Assembly: GCA_036674765.1 (NCBI GenBank) | Contig: JARVKI010000011.1 | Coordinates: forward strand, 310,001-374,000 | Direction: 5' to 3' | DNA: 64,000 nt | Source: Seiridium cupressi | Lineage: Eukaryota; Ascomycota; Sordariomycetes; Amphisphaeriales; Sporocadaceae | Shown: positions 1 to 12,421 of the stretch, one piece after another | Layout: each line of letters starts with the position of its first letter | How positions within the stretch are numbered: the stretch's first letter is position 1 | The notes under the pieces: model-generated | Databases searched by the model: none | The model's input: only the letters and a program-made list of their open reading frames with translations | Told to the model about the DNA's origin: nothing | Made by a program: the position numbers and the translations under genes

Positions 1-1703
1 AGGGGCAGGGGCGACCCGCCAGTAGCGGCTCGACGGCTTGAGATAGGAAACCTTACCTCGTCTCCGAAAACTATCGATTTTCGACGGGGCTCGTGGTTAT
101 CACGTTAGCATTCTTTGCACACTGCAAAAAGCCCTGCCGGAAACATTTCTCCTACCTTTCGCCAGCTCATGGCTCCAGGTACCTTGCAGCAAGGCAGCTG
201 AGTTGGCCCACGAAAGTGAGCTAGGATCTCGATACAGTCGAGCCAATCACCTCTTGGCAATCTCCCTCCGCGTTGCGGCGTCAGACTTTTGTGACAACCC
301 GGAACTGTGGACAATACGTAAAGTTGAGGCGATCGTGCGAATTTAATACGTGATTCTATGCAGGAGACGAAGGGTTATGAAATACCAAATCCACCCACAA
401 CTGCCGCCCAGTCTTATGCGACGACTCTAAGCTTGACTACCTGAGCGGACGCGCAGTGGGCAGCCCATTGTTGGAGACAACTGGCCAAGAGGCGACACAC
501 GTCGTCAGCGAGTTCTTCCCATAACTTCTGATGCATCCCGTGGGTTCCTGGAGGCTCATCAGCCCCTCAGATGGTCAAATAGGTCTATCGGCGGCTTTTT
601 CGGATAGCGCAAGGGACACGACCTGAAGCACTTGGCCATCAAGGGCGGGATTTAATCGGCGTAACTGAAGCCTTAAGGTCCCCTGAAGCCCCCCAGGTCG
701 CTTTAGCGATGGTACAATTAATGAGGCTCGTTCGAGTATCTCCTGACCTGCCTGGAGTATGCATTGTGGGGTAGAGATAGGGAAATCTGAATGGCTCCGG
801 GCGAGACCCCGGGCGTCGACAGGACCCAGGCACAATGCGGGGGTTGAAAGATATTGCGCAGAAGATGGTTACGAGAGCTAATGAAAGTCTCCATATCGTC
901 GGTTCCGGCGGCGCGAGAAATGGTGGGTTCTTAGCAGCCCTTCGCGGCTTCGCCTATGGCTTTACTCGGCCTTTTTCCTCTTCCAAATATCCACGGGGTT
1001 TCGATGGAGATTGTGATACGACCAATGCAACTAGGCCCATTTTCCGGCGGATTCACTTGAGAGAAGTTTGCGATGCCGAATGGAGAAGGTTGAGCCTCAT
1101 ATTAGCGCGCTCTAGGGTGCCCTGGGGAACGGGAATTATTGGTAGTTTGTGCATTGTATCTTTATGATTGAGTATGGGGATGTGCATAGTTACTGTGTAG
1201 AAGTCGAATATGAGCGGCCTTGACGACGACGACGCGATGACTGCAAACTCGTTGTCAGTTAGGTGTGGTCGGGGCCTAGATCTGATAGATGATGTCTTTG
1301 CCGACCGTCATAGACTTCGTATTACGATCTTACGATGAAGCGTCTCAAGTACATCATCCACTTTGTAGTGTCCTTGAATGAATGGCGCTTGAAATTTGCA
1401 GCCCTCAGCCCTGAAAACAAGAGCTCGTGTGCCACGATTCCGATGTACATGGGTCGGAGATTCTATTGGATACAACAATCAATGATGTTCAATAGTCTTC
1501 ACAAGTCGATGAGATGGAGTTCAATGAGGTTATGAGGCTCTGAGATCTACCCCACTCACGTGCCGTGCTTGAGGCCGGGGCCGGTTGAAGATCGCCCCCT
1601 CGCCGCAACTTAGGCCGCGAGGGCAAATGCGACGCGATTGTAAATTACACGCGTCTCAACTTGGAGAAGCAATTTTCTTGCGTTCACAGGGGGCCCATTC
1701 GCC
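1..1703. other. No gene recognised
   Basis: Both strands contain only short open frames with no domain, transmembrane or motif signal, and none can be extended through plausible introns. The last few hundred bases are presumably the promoter of the RAD55-like gene that begins at 1704 or 1734, but I see no convincing TATA or CCAAT element to place it. Confidence 0.6.
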
Positions 1704-3234
1704 ATGGACCATCACTCCGTTCATGGTCAAGACATGGCGAGTTTTGACCTACCGTCTACACGTACGTCGTTTGCCTCTTGTACCGGACATGGATTGACGT
1801 TCGGACAGACCGGCTCCCGACCGTGTCGGCGCTCGACGCACTTGAGGATCTGGGCAACGACCCAAAACGCTATGTCGCGACAGGCCTCGAGAATCTTGAT
1901 AGAGCTCTAGGACCCGAAGCAGATGGTGCATCGCAAGGCTCAGCAAGACCTGCTGGCTTCTCAAGAGGCCAGGTGATCGAGATTTGGGGCCCTCCGGGCT
2001 CAGGCAAAACGACTTTTGGGTAGGCCGCTAATTGGGGGATGGCAATCATCACACTGATACAAATCTCAGGTTGCAACTTGCGTCTGATGCGCTCAAAAAA
2101 GGTGGGAAGGTTGTCTGGGTAGGTTAGTTATTCTGGTCGCCTGCGGAACTGAACATGCTCGTTCTGCTATAGGGCTTCGCATCATGCAAGTATTTCTCAG
2201 CTAAATGTGGAATAGATGGCTATCGACCTGTGTGCGGAACGCGACTCTCTTCGATACTTGAAGATGATTCCGCTTCAGCAGCATGCGGTTCTCTAGAAGC
2301 ACGGTCCCTAGATGTCATGTACTTTACATGCCCAACCCTGGCTCATTTCATTGCTTTGCTATGCAGGCCTACAGCATCTTGCATACCTGAGGGCACCTCG
2401 TTGCTTGTAGTTGACTCGCTCTCAGCCCTTGTAAATCAAGCTTTTCCCAAGGTTCCGGAGTCACGCAATGCCCCCAAGGGAGGTGAGAGTACTCGCTACC
2501 TTCCAAATTGATTGCTCGCTGACTAGGATGACCAAGTCTTCAATACATCAACACGTCGGTTACAAATCCTTCAGTCAACAATATCAAGTTTGCAGAAACT
2601 TGCTGCAACGCGGGATCTCACAATCGTGATTCTCTCTCATTGTGCAACCCGGATGCAAGCCGAGCGAGGGGCTACACTCATTCCGGCAATCAACACCAGC
2701 TCATGGGAACAGGGCATCGCAACGCGACTAGTTCTATTCAGAGATTGGTCATTCAAAGATGACCAGGTGTCTGGTGTCCGATTTGCTGGCATACAGAGAC
2801 TGAATGGCAAAGGCTACGCAGATGGTGCTGGTGCAATCTTCGCTTTTGATATCAACGACGTAGGTTGCAATCCTGGTTCTAGGGCAGAGCTCTCTGACAA
2901 TTAGTAGAAAGGGCTCATTTCAGTCGCGCATGATGGAAGGCAGCTATCGGTTCTGATGACTTCGACTTCGCACTCCAAAAGGAAGCTTGGCGAGACAGAT
3001 TTCGAGATTGCTAATAGCGAGGAAGAATACGGCTGGGAAGACGAGGATTCGACGCAGCTACCCCCTAATCCATCACAGTGGCAGGGCAGCGAAGACCTGC
3101 TCGTCGGGCAGCATGACGAAGATGGCAACCGCGGAGACGAAGATTTTGACGAGCAGTCTGTCCATGGCGAGGAATCTGGACTGCAACTTGACCTACATCA
3201 TGACTTGGACAATGCCAACGAGGAGTCGGATTGA
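1704..3234 (+). CDS. rad55: RAD51-paralogue DNA repair ATPase (RAD55/Rhp55-like), six exons
   Basis: This is a RecA/Rad51-family ATPase. The family's RAD55 members work with RAD57 to stabilise Rad51 filaments during homologous recombination in the nucleus; that role is assigned by family, not seen. Exons read as 1704-1761, 1809-2019, 2070-2122, 2216-2482, 2537-2859 and 2908-3234, giving 412 aa (402 aa from the ATG at 1734). A Walker A motif, GPPGSGKT, spans the second intron neighbourhood, and a Walker B strand (LLVVDSLSAL) follows in exon 4. The stretch WVDGYRPV is recovered only by the donor at 2123. The C-terminal 90 or so residues are acidic and probably disordered. There is no N-terminal helix-hairpin-helix region, which favours RAD55 over RAD57. 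The exon 5 acceptor at 2536 was chosen for frame; a better-looking CTAG at 2526 would shift it. The start is either of two in-frame ATGs. Confidence 0.75.
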
Positions 3235-5448
3235 GCCAGTATGTCACCATCGGGGCAACGCAATGCAGGTCCAGTAGCACGAGACAGGCCAGGGGCGCAG
3301 GTCTCGCTCTGCTCGGAAGGCCTCGCGAGCGCGTCGGTTTAAGTGTTGGGATTACACGGCCGCGGCGCACTTTGCATTCGGCCCATGAGATCGGCGCAAT
3401 GTCGGCTTGTCCCATCACAGGAACCCCAGGTCACTCCACACCTCGGCCGTATCCGGCATTATTCACAGGACAGTAGCCTGCTGCAAAATTTGCAGAGAAA
3501 AGTGGTAAAGACCGGTGAGTGCGATGGAAGCCCGAATCAAAGCTCTTCACATGCTGATGGTCCAAACGGAATTGGTGGGGCTTTGGGGCAAGCTCGCGCT
3601 CGCTGCGACTCCGCGCCCAAAATTGAGGAAAACTTTCATCGATACGGACACCCCAGGCTTCAGCCGCCTAGTCACTAAATTACATGCTGCATGAGGGAGA
3701 AATGCCATATAAATTATACTAGACTAGTTAATTGATGGTTACGGTATCTTTTGCCAACCGATGTTCTGCGTCCCAGACTTGGTCATTGTCCATTTGCTTC
3801 TTGTTTACTGTGGCACTAGGGCATTTGCAGCGGCCAAGGATCCATTTGATAGAGTCGTATTGCGGCCTTCCATCAATGCTCGCTACCGTTCTACCGCTAC
3901 CACTTACAGTCCACGTCTTGCAATTATAGTTTCAGCCTCTTTCAATAGTCCGCGGAGCCGGCGCAGAGAGTTGCAGCGCAGCTCAACGTCAGATTTTCCG
4001 TACGCTACCACATTCGTATATGTGCTGGGGCCAGCTGGAATGCAACGCATTTGCGACATGACGTTTCTCGCCTAAGCACGTCAATCAATTCACGGGAATC
4101 CCTAGGTGCGAGATGTTGACCGAAACTCTCTGGCGACCCTGCCTGCTTCTCTCATCGAGTGGGGCCTTGGTTACACTACTTCCAAGCCTCCCGCTAAGTC
4201 CCTGCATATCTCCAATTGTCTGCTTGCTACTCTACCGTGACGCTCGGAAGAATCTAGACCGCGAGACATGCGCGCGGCCGCTCGGTAGAGACAGCCGAGC
4301 TACGCGCGCAGGGGCAATCGTAAAGCAGGAATGTGTTGCCATACATGCAGCCGTGCCAAGTTGGATCGCAGTTTGAGTGGACGATGGCCCGTATGTCAAC
4401 CAGATCATGATCGCCCCATTCGCCGTTGGTCTATAGCCCCTCTCTATAGAGTTGGTTACGGATGTGGCCAGGTTCCACCAATGGTGAGGAGTTTCTAAAG
4501 GGTGGTGAACAATATGATGCCCTCGGGACTAGGCTGGCTGGATGGAATAGCCATAGTTCAGGTTTGCATGTTTTATGTTGTGCTGTAATATCTACATGGG
4601 AAATCCATTCTTGCCCAAGTAGGATAAATTAAAGTTCGAGCGACAGATCACGGGGAGGCCACCGTTGTCACTTGAAGTGCCAAACGTATTCCCAGAGTTT
4701 CCAGTCATTACCAGATTTGCCGTTATGGTATCTGTTGCATGATCTTTCTGCTATCTATACCTCAAATCCAGACATGATGGGCCCACTTATCTCTAAGAGG
4801 GTCGTGTCTGAACTTCCGTTCCAATCACGTGTTGCTTGTGTACTTTTCATGGCAGACGGAGAATCTGATCAACGTGAATACTGGCATAGGAGGCTGTTGG
4901 TCAGTAAACATTGTCTGGTCAACGTTGCTGCTTATCCGCTCGACGAAATAGTGTCCGGGAAAGAACTTTCTGATGAACTCACTAGGGTACTTGGGATTAA
5001 TTTCAACCACTAATGTCATGAGTAGAGAAATTTATCTCCAGGCATAGCATCACCAAATTTTTAACCATGATCACTAGCTAGAAGTTTATTAATTAGTTAC
5101 CACCGCGTGTATGATGATGCCGAATTCTCTAAGCTACGACTGATTCTTTACCCTTCGCATAACGGCAGCCAATCTACGACTTTCAAAACGGTATACAAAG
5201 TCTAGAGCATATTTGTGAGATTGTAACTACCAAGTAAGTTGATTAAAACTCCGGGCGCCTATACAAAGATTACTCACGAGCACGTTCGAATATTCCTAGT
5301 ACAGAAGCCCTAAAACCTCATTTGGAAGCGTTGTTCTCGATAAGATAACCAATATTGTACAACGTAGCACGACGAGACGGCGAATTCATTGTACAGATTG
5401 CAAAATGATCTTGCATTATCCTTAAGAATAAACATAGTCGCTGTCCAG
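3235..5448. other. No firm gene; one unassigned open frame at 4774-5013
   Basis: The stretch behind the RAD55-like gene holds no recognisable domain. The longest plausible frame, 4774-5013 (+), would encode 79 aa starting MMGPLISKRV and ending at TAA. It lacks any known motif, and the open frame continues upstream without an ATG, so it could equally be a chance frame. Composition becomes AT-richer from about 5030. Confidence 0.4.
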
Positions 5449-5670
5449 TGGTGTATGGTGAAACAGGAGACGGAGAACAGTTGTAGCATGGAGTGCTGAA
5501 ATTATTCTTTAACCTGTTCTATTCCTGTTGAGTATAAAACTCATGATAGGTAATGTCAAGGGTTTCAAATAGACAAAGGATTAGGTACATATTCAATAAG
5601 AACGGGCTAAAGAGTAATTGTAGCACTTCGTGCTACAACTGTTCTTTACCCCTTATCCCACCATACACCA
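5449..5670. mobile_element. MITE-like element with about 70-bp terminal inverted repeats
   Basis: The 70 bases 5449-5518 pair without gaps with the reverse complement of 5601-5670. I count 54 of 70 identical, and 15 of the 16 differences are transitions. Both arms begin TGGTGTATGG and share AGAACAGTTGTAGCA. The middle (about 80 bases) has no coding capacity. A short extra hairpin (GTAGCAC/GTGCTAC) lies inside the right arm at about 5620-5636. Weak similarity continues about 8 bases outward on both sides, and no target-site duplication is obvious. The form fits a non-autonomous DNA transposon (MITE) or a decayed solo inverted duplication. The transition bias suggests RIP-type mutation or cytosine deamination. 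Confidence 0.6.
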
Positions 5671-6056
5671 TGTGACACGTAACTGAATATAACGCCAATC
5701 CTTTGTTTATATAAAATTATTAATAGTCATGCTGCTATGGTAAAGAGTACCATAAAGTATAATGCTATTGATGGACGGCAATATGGGGAGAAATCCGTAT
5801 ATTGAGGTCCTCCGTTAGGATGATGATGAAGGGAGAAGGAAGCTCCCCTCTGCTGCCGTGAAGGCCTAAGACTAAGAACCCCACTGATCCACCCCACGTG
5901 GTCTGTGGGTTCATCAGCTATGTTCTTACAAAGGAGTGACTGTATAAATAAGTGAAGTGTGTGCGCGTTGACCGACTTCTTGGATATTACCGAATAACAA
6001 CCTTCATCACTGTTACCACTCATCTTCCGAACAAACACAAGCTGCTATAGGTAGAC
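5671..6056. other. Spacer between inverted-repeat element and orphan gene
   Basis: No gene is seen. AT-rich sequence at 5700-5760 includes a small hairpin (ATGGTAAAGAGTACCAT). The remainder probably serves as the upstream region of the frame starting at 6057 or 6100. Confidence 0.4.
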
Positions 6057-6099
6057 ATGTCTTCAGTATCAACTTTCTTCTCCAACGTAAAAGTCACTA

Positions 6100-6795
6100 A
6101 TGCCCCGTCCAACAGCCATCTTGCGATCGAGAGTGGCTGGGATCTTCAAATTCACAATCCAATGCCCAGAATGCTGGGTCGCCTTTCAGACGGTACCAAT
6201 CGCCCTGGGTGATACTGTTGCTGCCTTCACGTTTACGTTCATCCACGATCATGAGAAATGTCAGTGTCCGCAGGAATTGCTCTCAAAGGAAGAATGGCGG
6301 AGAGTCTTCTTGGATCATCCCAAGGTGGTTGTCCAGATGCCGGAATTGGAAGATATGCCGTGGAGCATTCGAAGTCTGATACCTAGATCAAGGCCTCACC
6401 AATGCCACATCGACGCCCTCCTGAGACACTGGACTGAGATCTTAACCTTTATCCGCGCGCTTAAAGATATATATGAGCTCCCGCTTCCTGACGTCTGCCC
6501 TGTTTTCAAGCTGAGACTGACGATGGGGCGAGATACTCGGCTCCTATGTTCACCAGAAGAGATGCCCTGCGAGGGAAACTCGACCATGTTCAAAGAACAC
6601 CCTTCTATTCATTGGTATCAAACTGAATGCTATTCCACCAGGCTCCCCACTCACTACTCACCACAAGATGTAGAGATGGCGAGGTCAGACTTCGTTGATG
6701 TGCTTGGTCTCGATGCTATTTTAGTGGGCCAGAATCCGCCATCAATATTAGCTTCTCATCCTCCTTGTAATTCAAAACCTGGATCAGACTTATAA
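6100..6795 (+). CDS. Orphan hypothetical protein, 231 aa
   Basis: I do not recognise this protein. The frame runs from an ATG at 6100 to TAA at 6793-6795. Near the N-terminus it has cysteine/histidine spacing that could bind zinc (CPEC, then HDHEKCQC), followed by an acidic-aromatic middle (EEWRRVFLDHPK) and no membrane span. A second frame begins at an ATG at 6057 (MSSVSTFFSN...) and reads 51 codons over the same bases. It could be a first exon spliced into this frame, for example donor 6193 to an acceptor near 6290, which would remove the Cys/His part. The gene stands alone beside an inverted-repeat element in a gene-poor stretch, which fits a lineage-specific accessory gene. Coding status is moderately likely; function is unknown. 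Confidence 0.4.
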   Translation: MPRPTAILRSRVAGIFKFTIQCPECWVAFQTVPIALGDTVAAFTFTFIHDHEKCQCPQELLSKEEWRRVFLDHPKVVVQMPELEDMPWSIRSLIPRSRPHQCHIDALLRHWTEILTFIRALKDIYELPLPDVCPVFKLRLTMGRDTRLLCSPEEMPCEGNSTMFKEHPSIHWYQTECYSTRLPTHYSPQDVEMARSDFVDVLGLDAILVGQNPPSILASHPPCNSKPGSDL

Positions 6796-8164
6796 GAGCA
6801 GAGTGTCTCATCCTTACGATAGTGGCTACCTAATCGGCTGTGCTTTGTTACAAGGTACTGTGTAATCTCTTGTGGAATCACTAACTCCAAACATTCTTCG
6901 GTCGACCGAGTGTGAAGGCGGAGAACATTAAGATATAAATTATGAGCCTCATGTAATTGAAGACCATTCTTCTCCAACATATTCTGCCTAGGCGGGAATC
7001 TAGCAGCCCGATAGCGTCAGCCAGACAAGGTTACACAAAACAACCATTATTTACCAGTGAAGTTTCTTGATACAATGCTCAAACGTGGCGACAATAATTA
7101 AATAAGCCAACATATTTTGGTACGTCGCTGACGGAATGGAGCCATGACCGTGTTCATCTCCAGGTTGATGCCTGTGATGGGATGTGTAGGTTGGAGTTGG
7201 TGATGTAACACTCATCCCCGCTGATCCCACTGAAGATTCCCCCGACATGAGTTGTGAAAACCGTGACGTTCAGATTGATCCAATGAGCCACCTGGTCGCA
7301 TAAGACTCAAGCTGGTTGCAATGTTGTGTTTCCTATTTGGAGTTTAGATGATTGTGTAGTACCATATCCCCCTATATCCTTACGTTATGGCAGATAACCT
7401 ACCACAGCCCTACATTTATAAACATACGGACCCATTTCACCACAGTAGCCTCCAGACAGAGGGATAGAGTAACGTCATGCCGGAGTATTCAGCTCTCCGG
7501 GCTCGTGTGAGACTGGTGGGGTTGTCGGGAGCCGGAGCGCACGGACCATACTGCATGCCCCATCCGGGCAACTTAGCGTTAACGGCTCCAGGCGGGCAGG
7601 TCATTGCAAGTTCACCAAGCTTCAAGTCTCCAGCAGGTGCTTGCCTGGGAAAACCCATCACCAATCTTTCCTGCGTCGCCATCGACTGGTCTCTTCGTTC
7701 ATTTCTTCACGGAGTTGGTATAGGACCTGCGCGGCACTCCTCCAACACTTTGCCCACCAAAGTTTGTGAGTATCCTGGCAGATTGATGAACCTCGATATC
7801 GGCACTAGCCGCCTTTGATCTCCCCAGCCCGGCGCGGACCAGCGACCTTGCAAACCATCGACTTCTGGCGCTCTGACGCTCGGCGGCCAAGGTAAGAACC
7901 ACACTCACCACCCGTGGGATCCCACCACCTGCCCATCCTCCGGAATTGCCAAATTTCATCGGCCTGGACTCGAAATATTTTTTTCGCAACTACTTCGTAC
8001 CGGCATTGCCCGCTGTCCGAATCCATGGGTGAGAGCTCCATCGATTCCATTGAGTTTGGCTGCTTTCCTTGAGACTCATCTCCCCTGTCACTCTAGCATC
8101 GAATGTGACAAACCGAACGTCCCAAATATTTGCTAACCGATGCTGAATAGCGTCGACATCCAAC
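6796..8164. other. No gene recognised; probable promoter and 5' leader of the BTB-bromodomain gene
   Basis: Open frames here (for example 7477-7818 on + and 7805-8050 on -) overlap each other in several frames, carry no motif and lack supporting intron structure. The last few hundred bases before 8165 are likely leader and promoter of the next gene. Confidence 0.5.
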
Positions 8165-9496
8165 ATGTCGATCCAGGACACGGAGCAAGCCGCCGGCTTC
8201 TCATGGCTGTAAGTGTCCCCCAAGGCCTGTGGCTCATGTTGAGAAGCTTACACGTCCATCAGTGACCCGCACCCGACCTTTGTCATCCTCTTGGTCGGAC
8301 CTGATGAGAAACCTTTCGGTATTCAGAAGGATTTCTTGTGCGCCAAGTCTGCCTACTATCGCAACTTTTTCTCGGGCCTGAACGATGAGGCCCTCGAGTA
8401 TGTCGTCAAGCTCCCCAAGGCAACAGAGGAGGTCTTTGGTCTGGCACAGAACTTCCTCTACACGGGCAAACTGTCAGATACCGCCGAGCACCCTGGATAC
8501 GACACCCTTGTCGCAACTTGGAAGCTGGCAAACCAGCTCGACATTGAGGGTCTCCGAGAGGAGGCACTCGAAGCCATGACGGAATATCGACGAATCACTC
8601 GCACCATTCCCGCCACCCCCCTTCTGATCCAAGTCTGGAATGATACCCCCGAGGGCTCAGACATTCGACAGTTGCTGCTCACTTGGGCCGCCGAGTACAT
8701 CCGCTCGTCAGAGTCACGTACTGAGTTCAGTAAGTCGCTGCCGCAGGAGCTGCTCAGCGAGTTGGTCGTGGCCATGAGCCACTTGAACTCCGCGCCAGTC
8801 ATCCAAGGCGGCGATGGTACAGTGGCTGAAGTGGCAAACCATCGAAAGAATGTTCATTACCTAGATGGCGAAGACAGCGAGGGCGAGCGTCGGGAAAAGG
8901 CCCCAAAGCATCGCCATTCCGACACAGGCCCCGGCGTGCTTGAGGAGCCGAAGCCCACGGGTGACCGCAAACCCCGCGCAAGAACTTCGCTGCCGAGCGT
9001 CAAGTATACCAAGGCCCGCAAAGCTAGTCTCAATGCCAACAGCGGCCCTCCACCCAGCAAGGAGAGCCAGCTTATCTTCTGCAATGACCTGTTGACCAGA
9101 ATGTTGTCCGGCCCTGGTAAGTTGAATTGAGCTCGCAATCTGTATCCTACAGACCCCGTGCATTTGTGCTAACTCGGCATAGGCTATTGGACTCGCCTCG
9201 TCGGTGCCTTCAGCGAACCCGTCAATCCCATCGAGGACAAAGTTGAGGACTACTTCGATAAAATCTCGAAGCCCATGGATCTTGGCACGATCAGGAAAAA
9301 GATGAACGACAACGAGTACCACCAAGCTGATGAATTTGCTGCCGATGTCCGTCAGATCTTCGAGAACTGCTTCACATACTGGAAGGAAGGCCAAGAGATG
9401 TATGAACTCGGTCGCAAGTTCCAAAAAACATTCGAAGAAAAGTACGCGGGTATGAACAAGTGGATCGCTAAGTACGACGGCGAGGAGCCCAACTAA
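8165..9496 (+). CDS. BTB/POZ-bromodomain protein
   Basis: Exons 8165-8208, 8263-9116 and 9183-9496 give 403 aa. Residues about 16-110 form a BTB/POZ fold (FVILLVG, then KDFLCAKSAYYRNFFSG, then FLYTGKL), normally a dimerisation or cullin-3 adaptor module. A basic, low-complexity linker follows (about 185-290). Residues about 300-395 are a bromodomain: VEDYFDKISKPMDLGTI is the ZA loop, and DVRQIFENCFTYW is helix B and the BC loop. The residue that should be the acetyl-lysine-binding asparagine (YN in classical bromodomains) is Trp366, so histone-acetyl recognition may be altered. The intron 1 join (CT/T, then GAC) and intron 2 join (CCT G/GC TAT) are both clean. A nuclear, chromatin-linked role is inferred from the domains only. 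Confidence 0.85.
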
Positions 9497-10170
9497 GCAA
9501 ACTTTTCAGACGGTATTATTGCTGGAGCTTGCCTGTGTTTGTATCTGCATCGCTTGGTTTTCTTCCTTGGCGATACCTTTTCGGCCCATTGTCAAAATCG
9601 CACCGGCGTTTCGGGGTTTACATTTGCATCGTTTGGACGCGTATGGCTTCGCAGTCTAGATAGGCCCCAGTTTCTAGGATCTTGCCGCATGGCAGCCTGT
9701 CTTCGGTTGGTGCAGCTTGATCATCAAGCCACCAAGGAGGAGTTGCTGCTCAAGGAATTCGGCGTAACATTTGGCAGTTTGGGACAAGGGTTCCCCACAC
9801 TAATGACTGTACAATATTGAGAAGAGCTCAAGGCGCATTATGGATGGCACCATAAGCTCAAATTTCCTCTATAGAATCAAACCGCCAAATAAATTCCTTG
9901 TATGCACAACCTCTGTCTCAACATTCTGATGATGGCTACATTGCTCGTCGTAATGACCCCGCTCTATGTTTGTACACCGTTCAGTCCATTTCCGCAGCCT
10001 GATGCAAACCGGACTGTTCTGTGCAAAAAGAAAACAGCCATCCAACAATGTGACACGTAGTGTCTGGTCGTGATGCTTACACAGAAAGGCATGCACACTG
10101 TTTTTCTCATATATTTGTTCATCCGTCTATTATACAGTGTTCACATATTCATCAACAGTACCTGAAGTAC
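9497..10170. other. Convergent 3' spacer
   Basis: This lies between the stop codons of the BTB-bromodomain gene (+) and the transporter gene (-). It should hold both 3' untranslated regions. No further gene is seen; the open frame at 9539-9820 has no recognisable content. Confidence 0.5.
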
Positions 10171-11689
10171 CTACTTGCATGCCCGACTTGCCGTCAAACT
10201 TCCCACGACTGTGAAGCTTAGAATCGGCGATATCAAATACGCAATTGTAAGAACCTTTGCAATCATGGCCTCATCCTCGTCTCCAGACTGACTGACCTGC
10301 ACCATGGCGATCAGCTTCATCGCCGGAGGGCCAGCCGGCATCAGCATCATTGTGAACCAGAGCATCGGGTCTGTGCCCAATAGCCCAGCGGAAGCGAAGC
10401 CATATATAACACCGATCGAGAGCCCAGACCAGAGCACGAATCGAACCAGGAGAATATACACCACCGTCCACACGGGCAGCTTGGCCGACTGCGAATCGCC
10501 CGACTTCTTCTTCTCTCGGGATTCCTCGTACGATGTGTACAGGCTCACTCCCGCTACAACGACAGGCAAGGGAACAAAGAGCCCACCAATATTCTTTAGC
10601 GAGGAGGTAAGCCAGGCCGTGAAAATCCCACCGCCGTATGTGTCAGCAAAAAAAGCCTTGTGCAGCGCCGGGACGAGCCCTATCACGGCTCCCAAAACAG
10701 CGCCGAGCAGCGGCGCATTGAAAAAGTCGGTGACAAAGACGATCCACCATTTGCTGTGTGGGCCTAGCTTGTTCCAATACCTCCGCGGGACGATAGACAC
10801 GCGGCGGTCTTTGGGCTGGGCTTTGGAAGTCGACTGCTTGCGGCTAGAGGGGAAGAAGGAGTTGTGGTCCGAGAAGGGCGTCAAACGGCGGGCCTGAGCC
10901 GTCTCGTCAAGCAGAGCGGTCTCTTCATCTGCCCCATCACCCATGCCGTCGATCTGCTGATTGGAATGCCCATTCCCGCTTTCATGGCCATTGGCCTGGC
11001 TCTCGTCTCCTTCGTCCCCCTCTTCCTCGTCTGGCCCATGCTCCGAATCGATCAGTCTCGGCCCAACAGCGAAAGTCAGACAACTCGACACGGTCGAGAA
11101 GATCAGGAAGTATGCCTTGGCCCTCTCAGTGGCCTCATTGACGCCCTCATCGCCCTCAATCAGAGTCTTCAAAATGCCCGTGTCCCCCAGGGCGCCAATC
11201 AGCAAGAGCGGGTAACTGGTCGTGTTGTTAAACATGAGCGCCACCGTGGTCCAGTCAGGCATCTTCAGAACCAGGTGCGCAAAGATTCCCAGCAGGAAGG
11301 ACACGCCGTGGCAGACTAGGGCCCAGAGCAAGATGACGCCATAGTTGCCCACGGAGTCGAGGTCGAGCTGCGAGCCGACCTTGGTGATGAGCAGGGCCGG
11401 GAGGAAGATCCTCACGCATATCTTGGAGATGGCCTTGGTTGACTTGGCGTCTAGTATCTTGAGCTTGGCCGCCACGCCGCCGTAGAAGATGACCAGCAAC
11501 ACTGACAAGCTAGCCTCTACACCAAATCGGAGTCAGCAATGACTCGTACGGGCAAGTTCTGTGGCTTCTGAAACCGGTCTCAGGAGTATTTGAGTCTCAT
11601 GACACGAACTATCGTCCGAAAAAAGGGGACCCAAGGAGGTACTCACGGATGGCAGCGAGGAAGGATTCGGAAAGGCCGTTCGAGGCCAT
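10171..11689 (-). CDS. Auxin-efflux-carrier family (PIN/PILS-like, ECM3-like) membrane transporter
   Basis: Exon 1 (11689-11647) and exon 2 (11516-10171) are joined across a 130-nt intron to give 462 aa. The N-terminal part has about five hydrophobic segments, starting SLSVLLVIFYGG. It includes the family-typical KAISKICVRIFLPALL and MFNNTTSYPLLLIGAL stretches of Mem_trans proteins (PF03547). A hydrophilic, acidic loop (about 175-285; Glu/Asp-rich, then Ser-rich) separates it from a second set of about five spans ending near MLMPAGPPAMKLIAMVQVS. In fungi these proteins are endoplasmic-reticulum or plasma-membrane carriers related to yeast ECM3; the substrate is not known. The gene is complete, and the start ATG was fixed by the clean join ATC C/AG GCT. 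Confidence 0.85.
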
Positions 11690-12421
11690 CTTTGTCGTAA
11701 TAGATCCACGATAATAAACGACGAAGCAATGGTGTTCAGAGCCAACTCGGTCGGAACAGCTAGATATAAACCAAAAAGCCTGGGGCTCTGCCAGGAATCT
11801 ATGATACCTAGGCTGGCTAACTAGATACGCGATAGTCGTTGGCGTGGGGGCTTCGCTTCTAGCTAGGGCGTACGTCATTGTGCCGTCGATTGGGACTGGG
11901 CGACTTTAAAACCCTGTCTAAATCAACTCGCGACTAGTCAGATAGGCACGGAGCAATCCCTCCCAGCTCTTCTGTGTCTCGCTTGCATTTTTCACTTGTG
12001 AAGTTAAGTTTATAAAAGTGGCAGCGTCTTTAATTGACGGCTATTGTGTGGCATTCGCTTCATTTGTGCCTAGCTTCTGGGCCAAATGCCCAGATTGTCA
12101 CTGGCTCATTTACATATTACTACCACAAAATAGCCGGTTTCAAAATCATTTCCAGTTTCCTTTCATAAGCCACGCGTCTGCCTAGGCCCTTGTCCCTTTT
12201 AGCAAAGTCGGGTTAGTCGTGAAATTCCTCGCGGCGGAATCATGGACACTTGATGAAAGCCGGTATATATCGTACAGCCGATGACCTCTAGCATGGATCC
12301 CTGTGGACCCAACGGAATTTGGACAATATGATGTTGTGCTTGGGTATCTGAAGAATCAATATAGCCGTTTCTCAAGGCCCGGTATGTTATACATAGTCAT
12401 ACAAGTAACTTGGGTGGTATC
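11690..12421. other. Promoter of the transporter gene and 3' side of tim21
   Basis: No gene is seen on either strand. The part next to 11690 is upstream of the minus-strand transporter, and the part next to 12421 follows the tim21 stop. Confidence 0.5.
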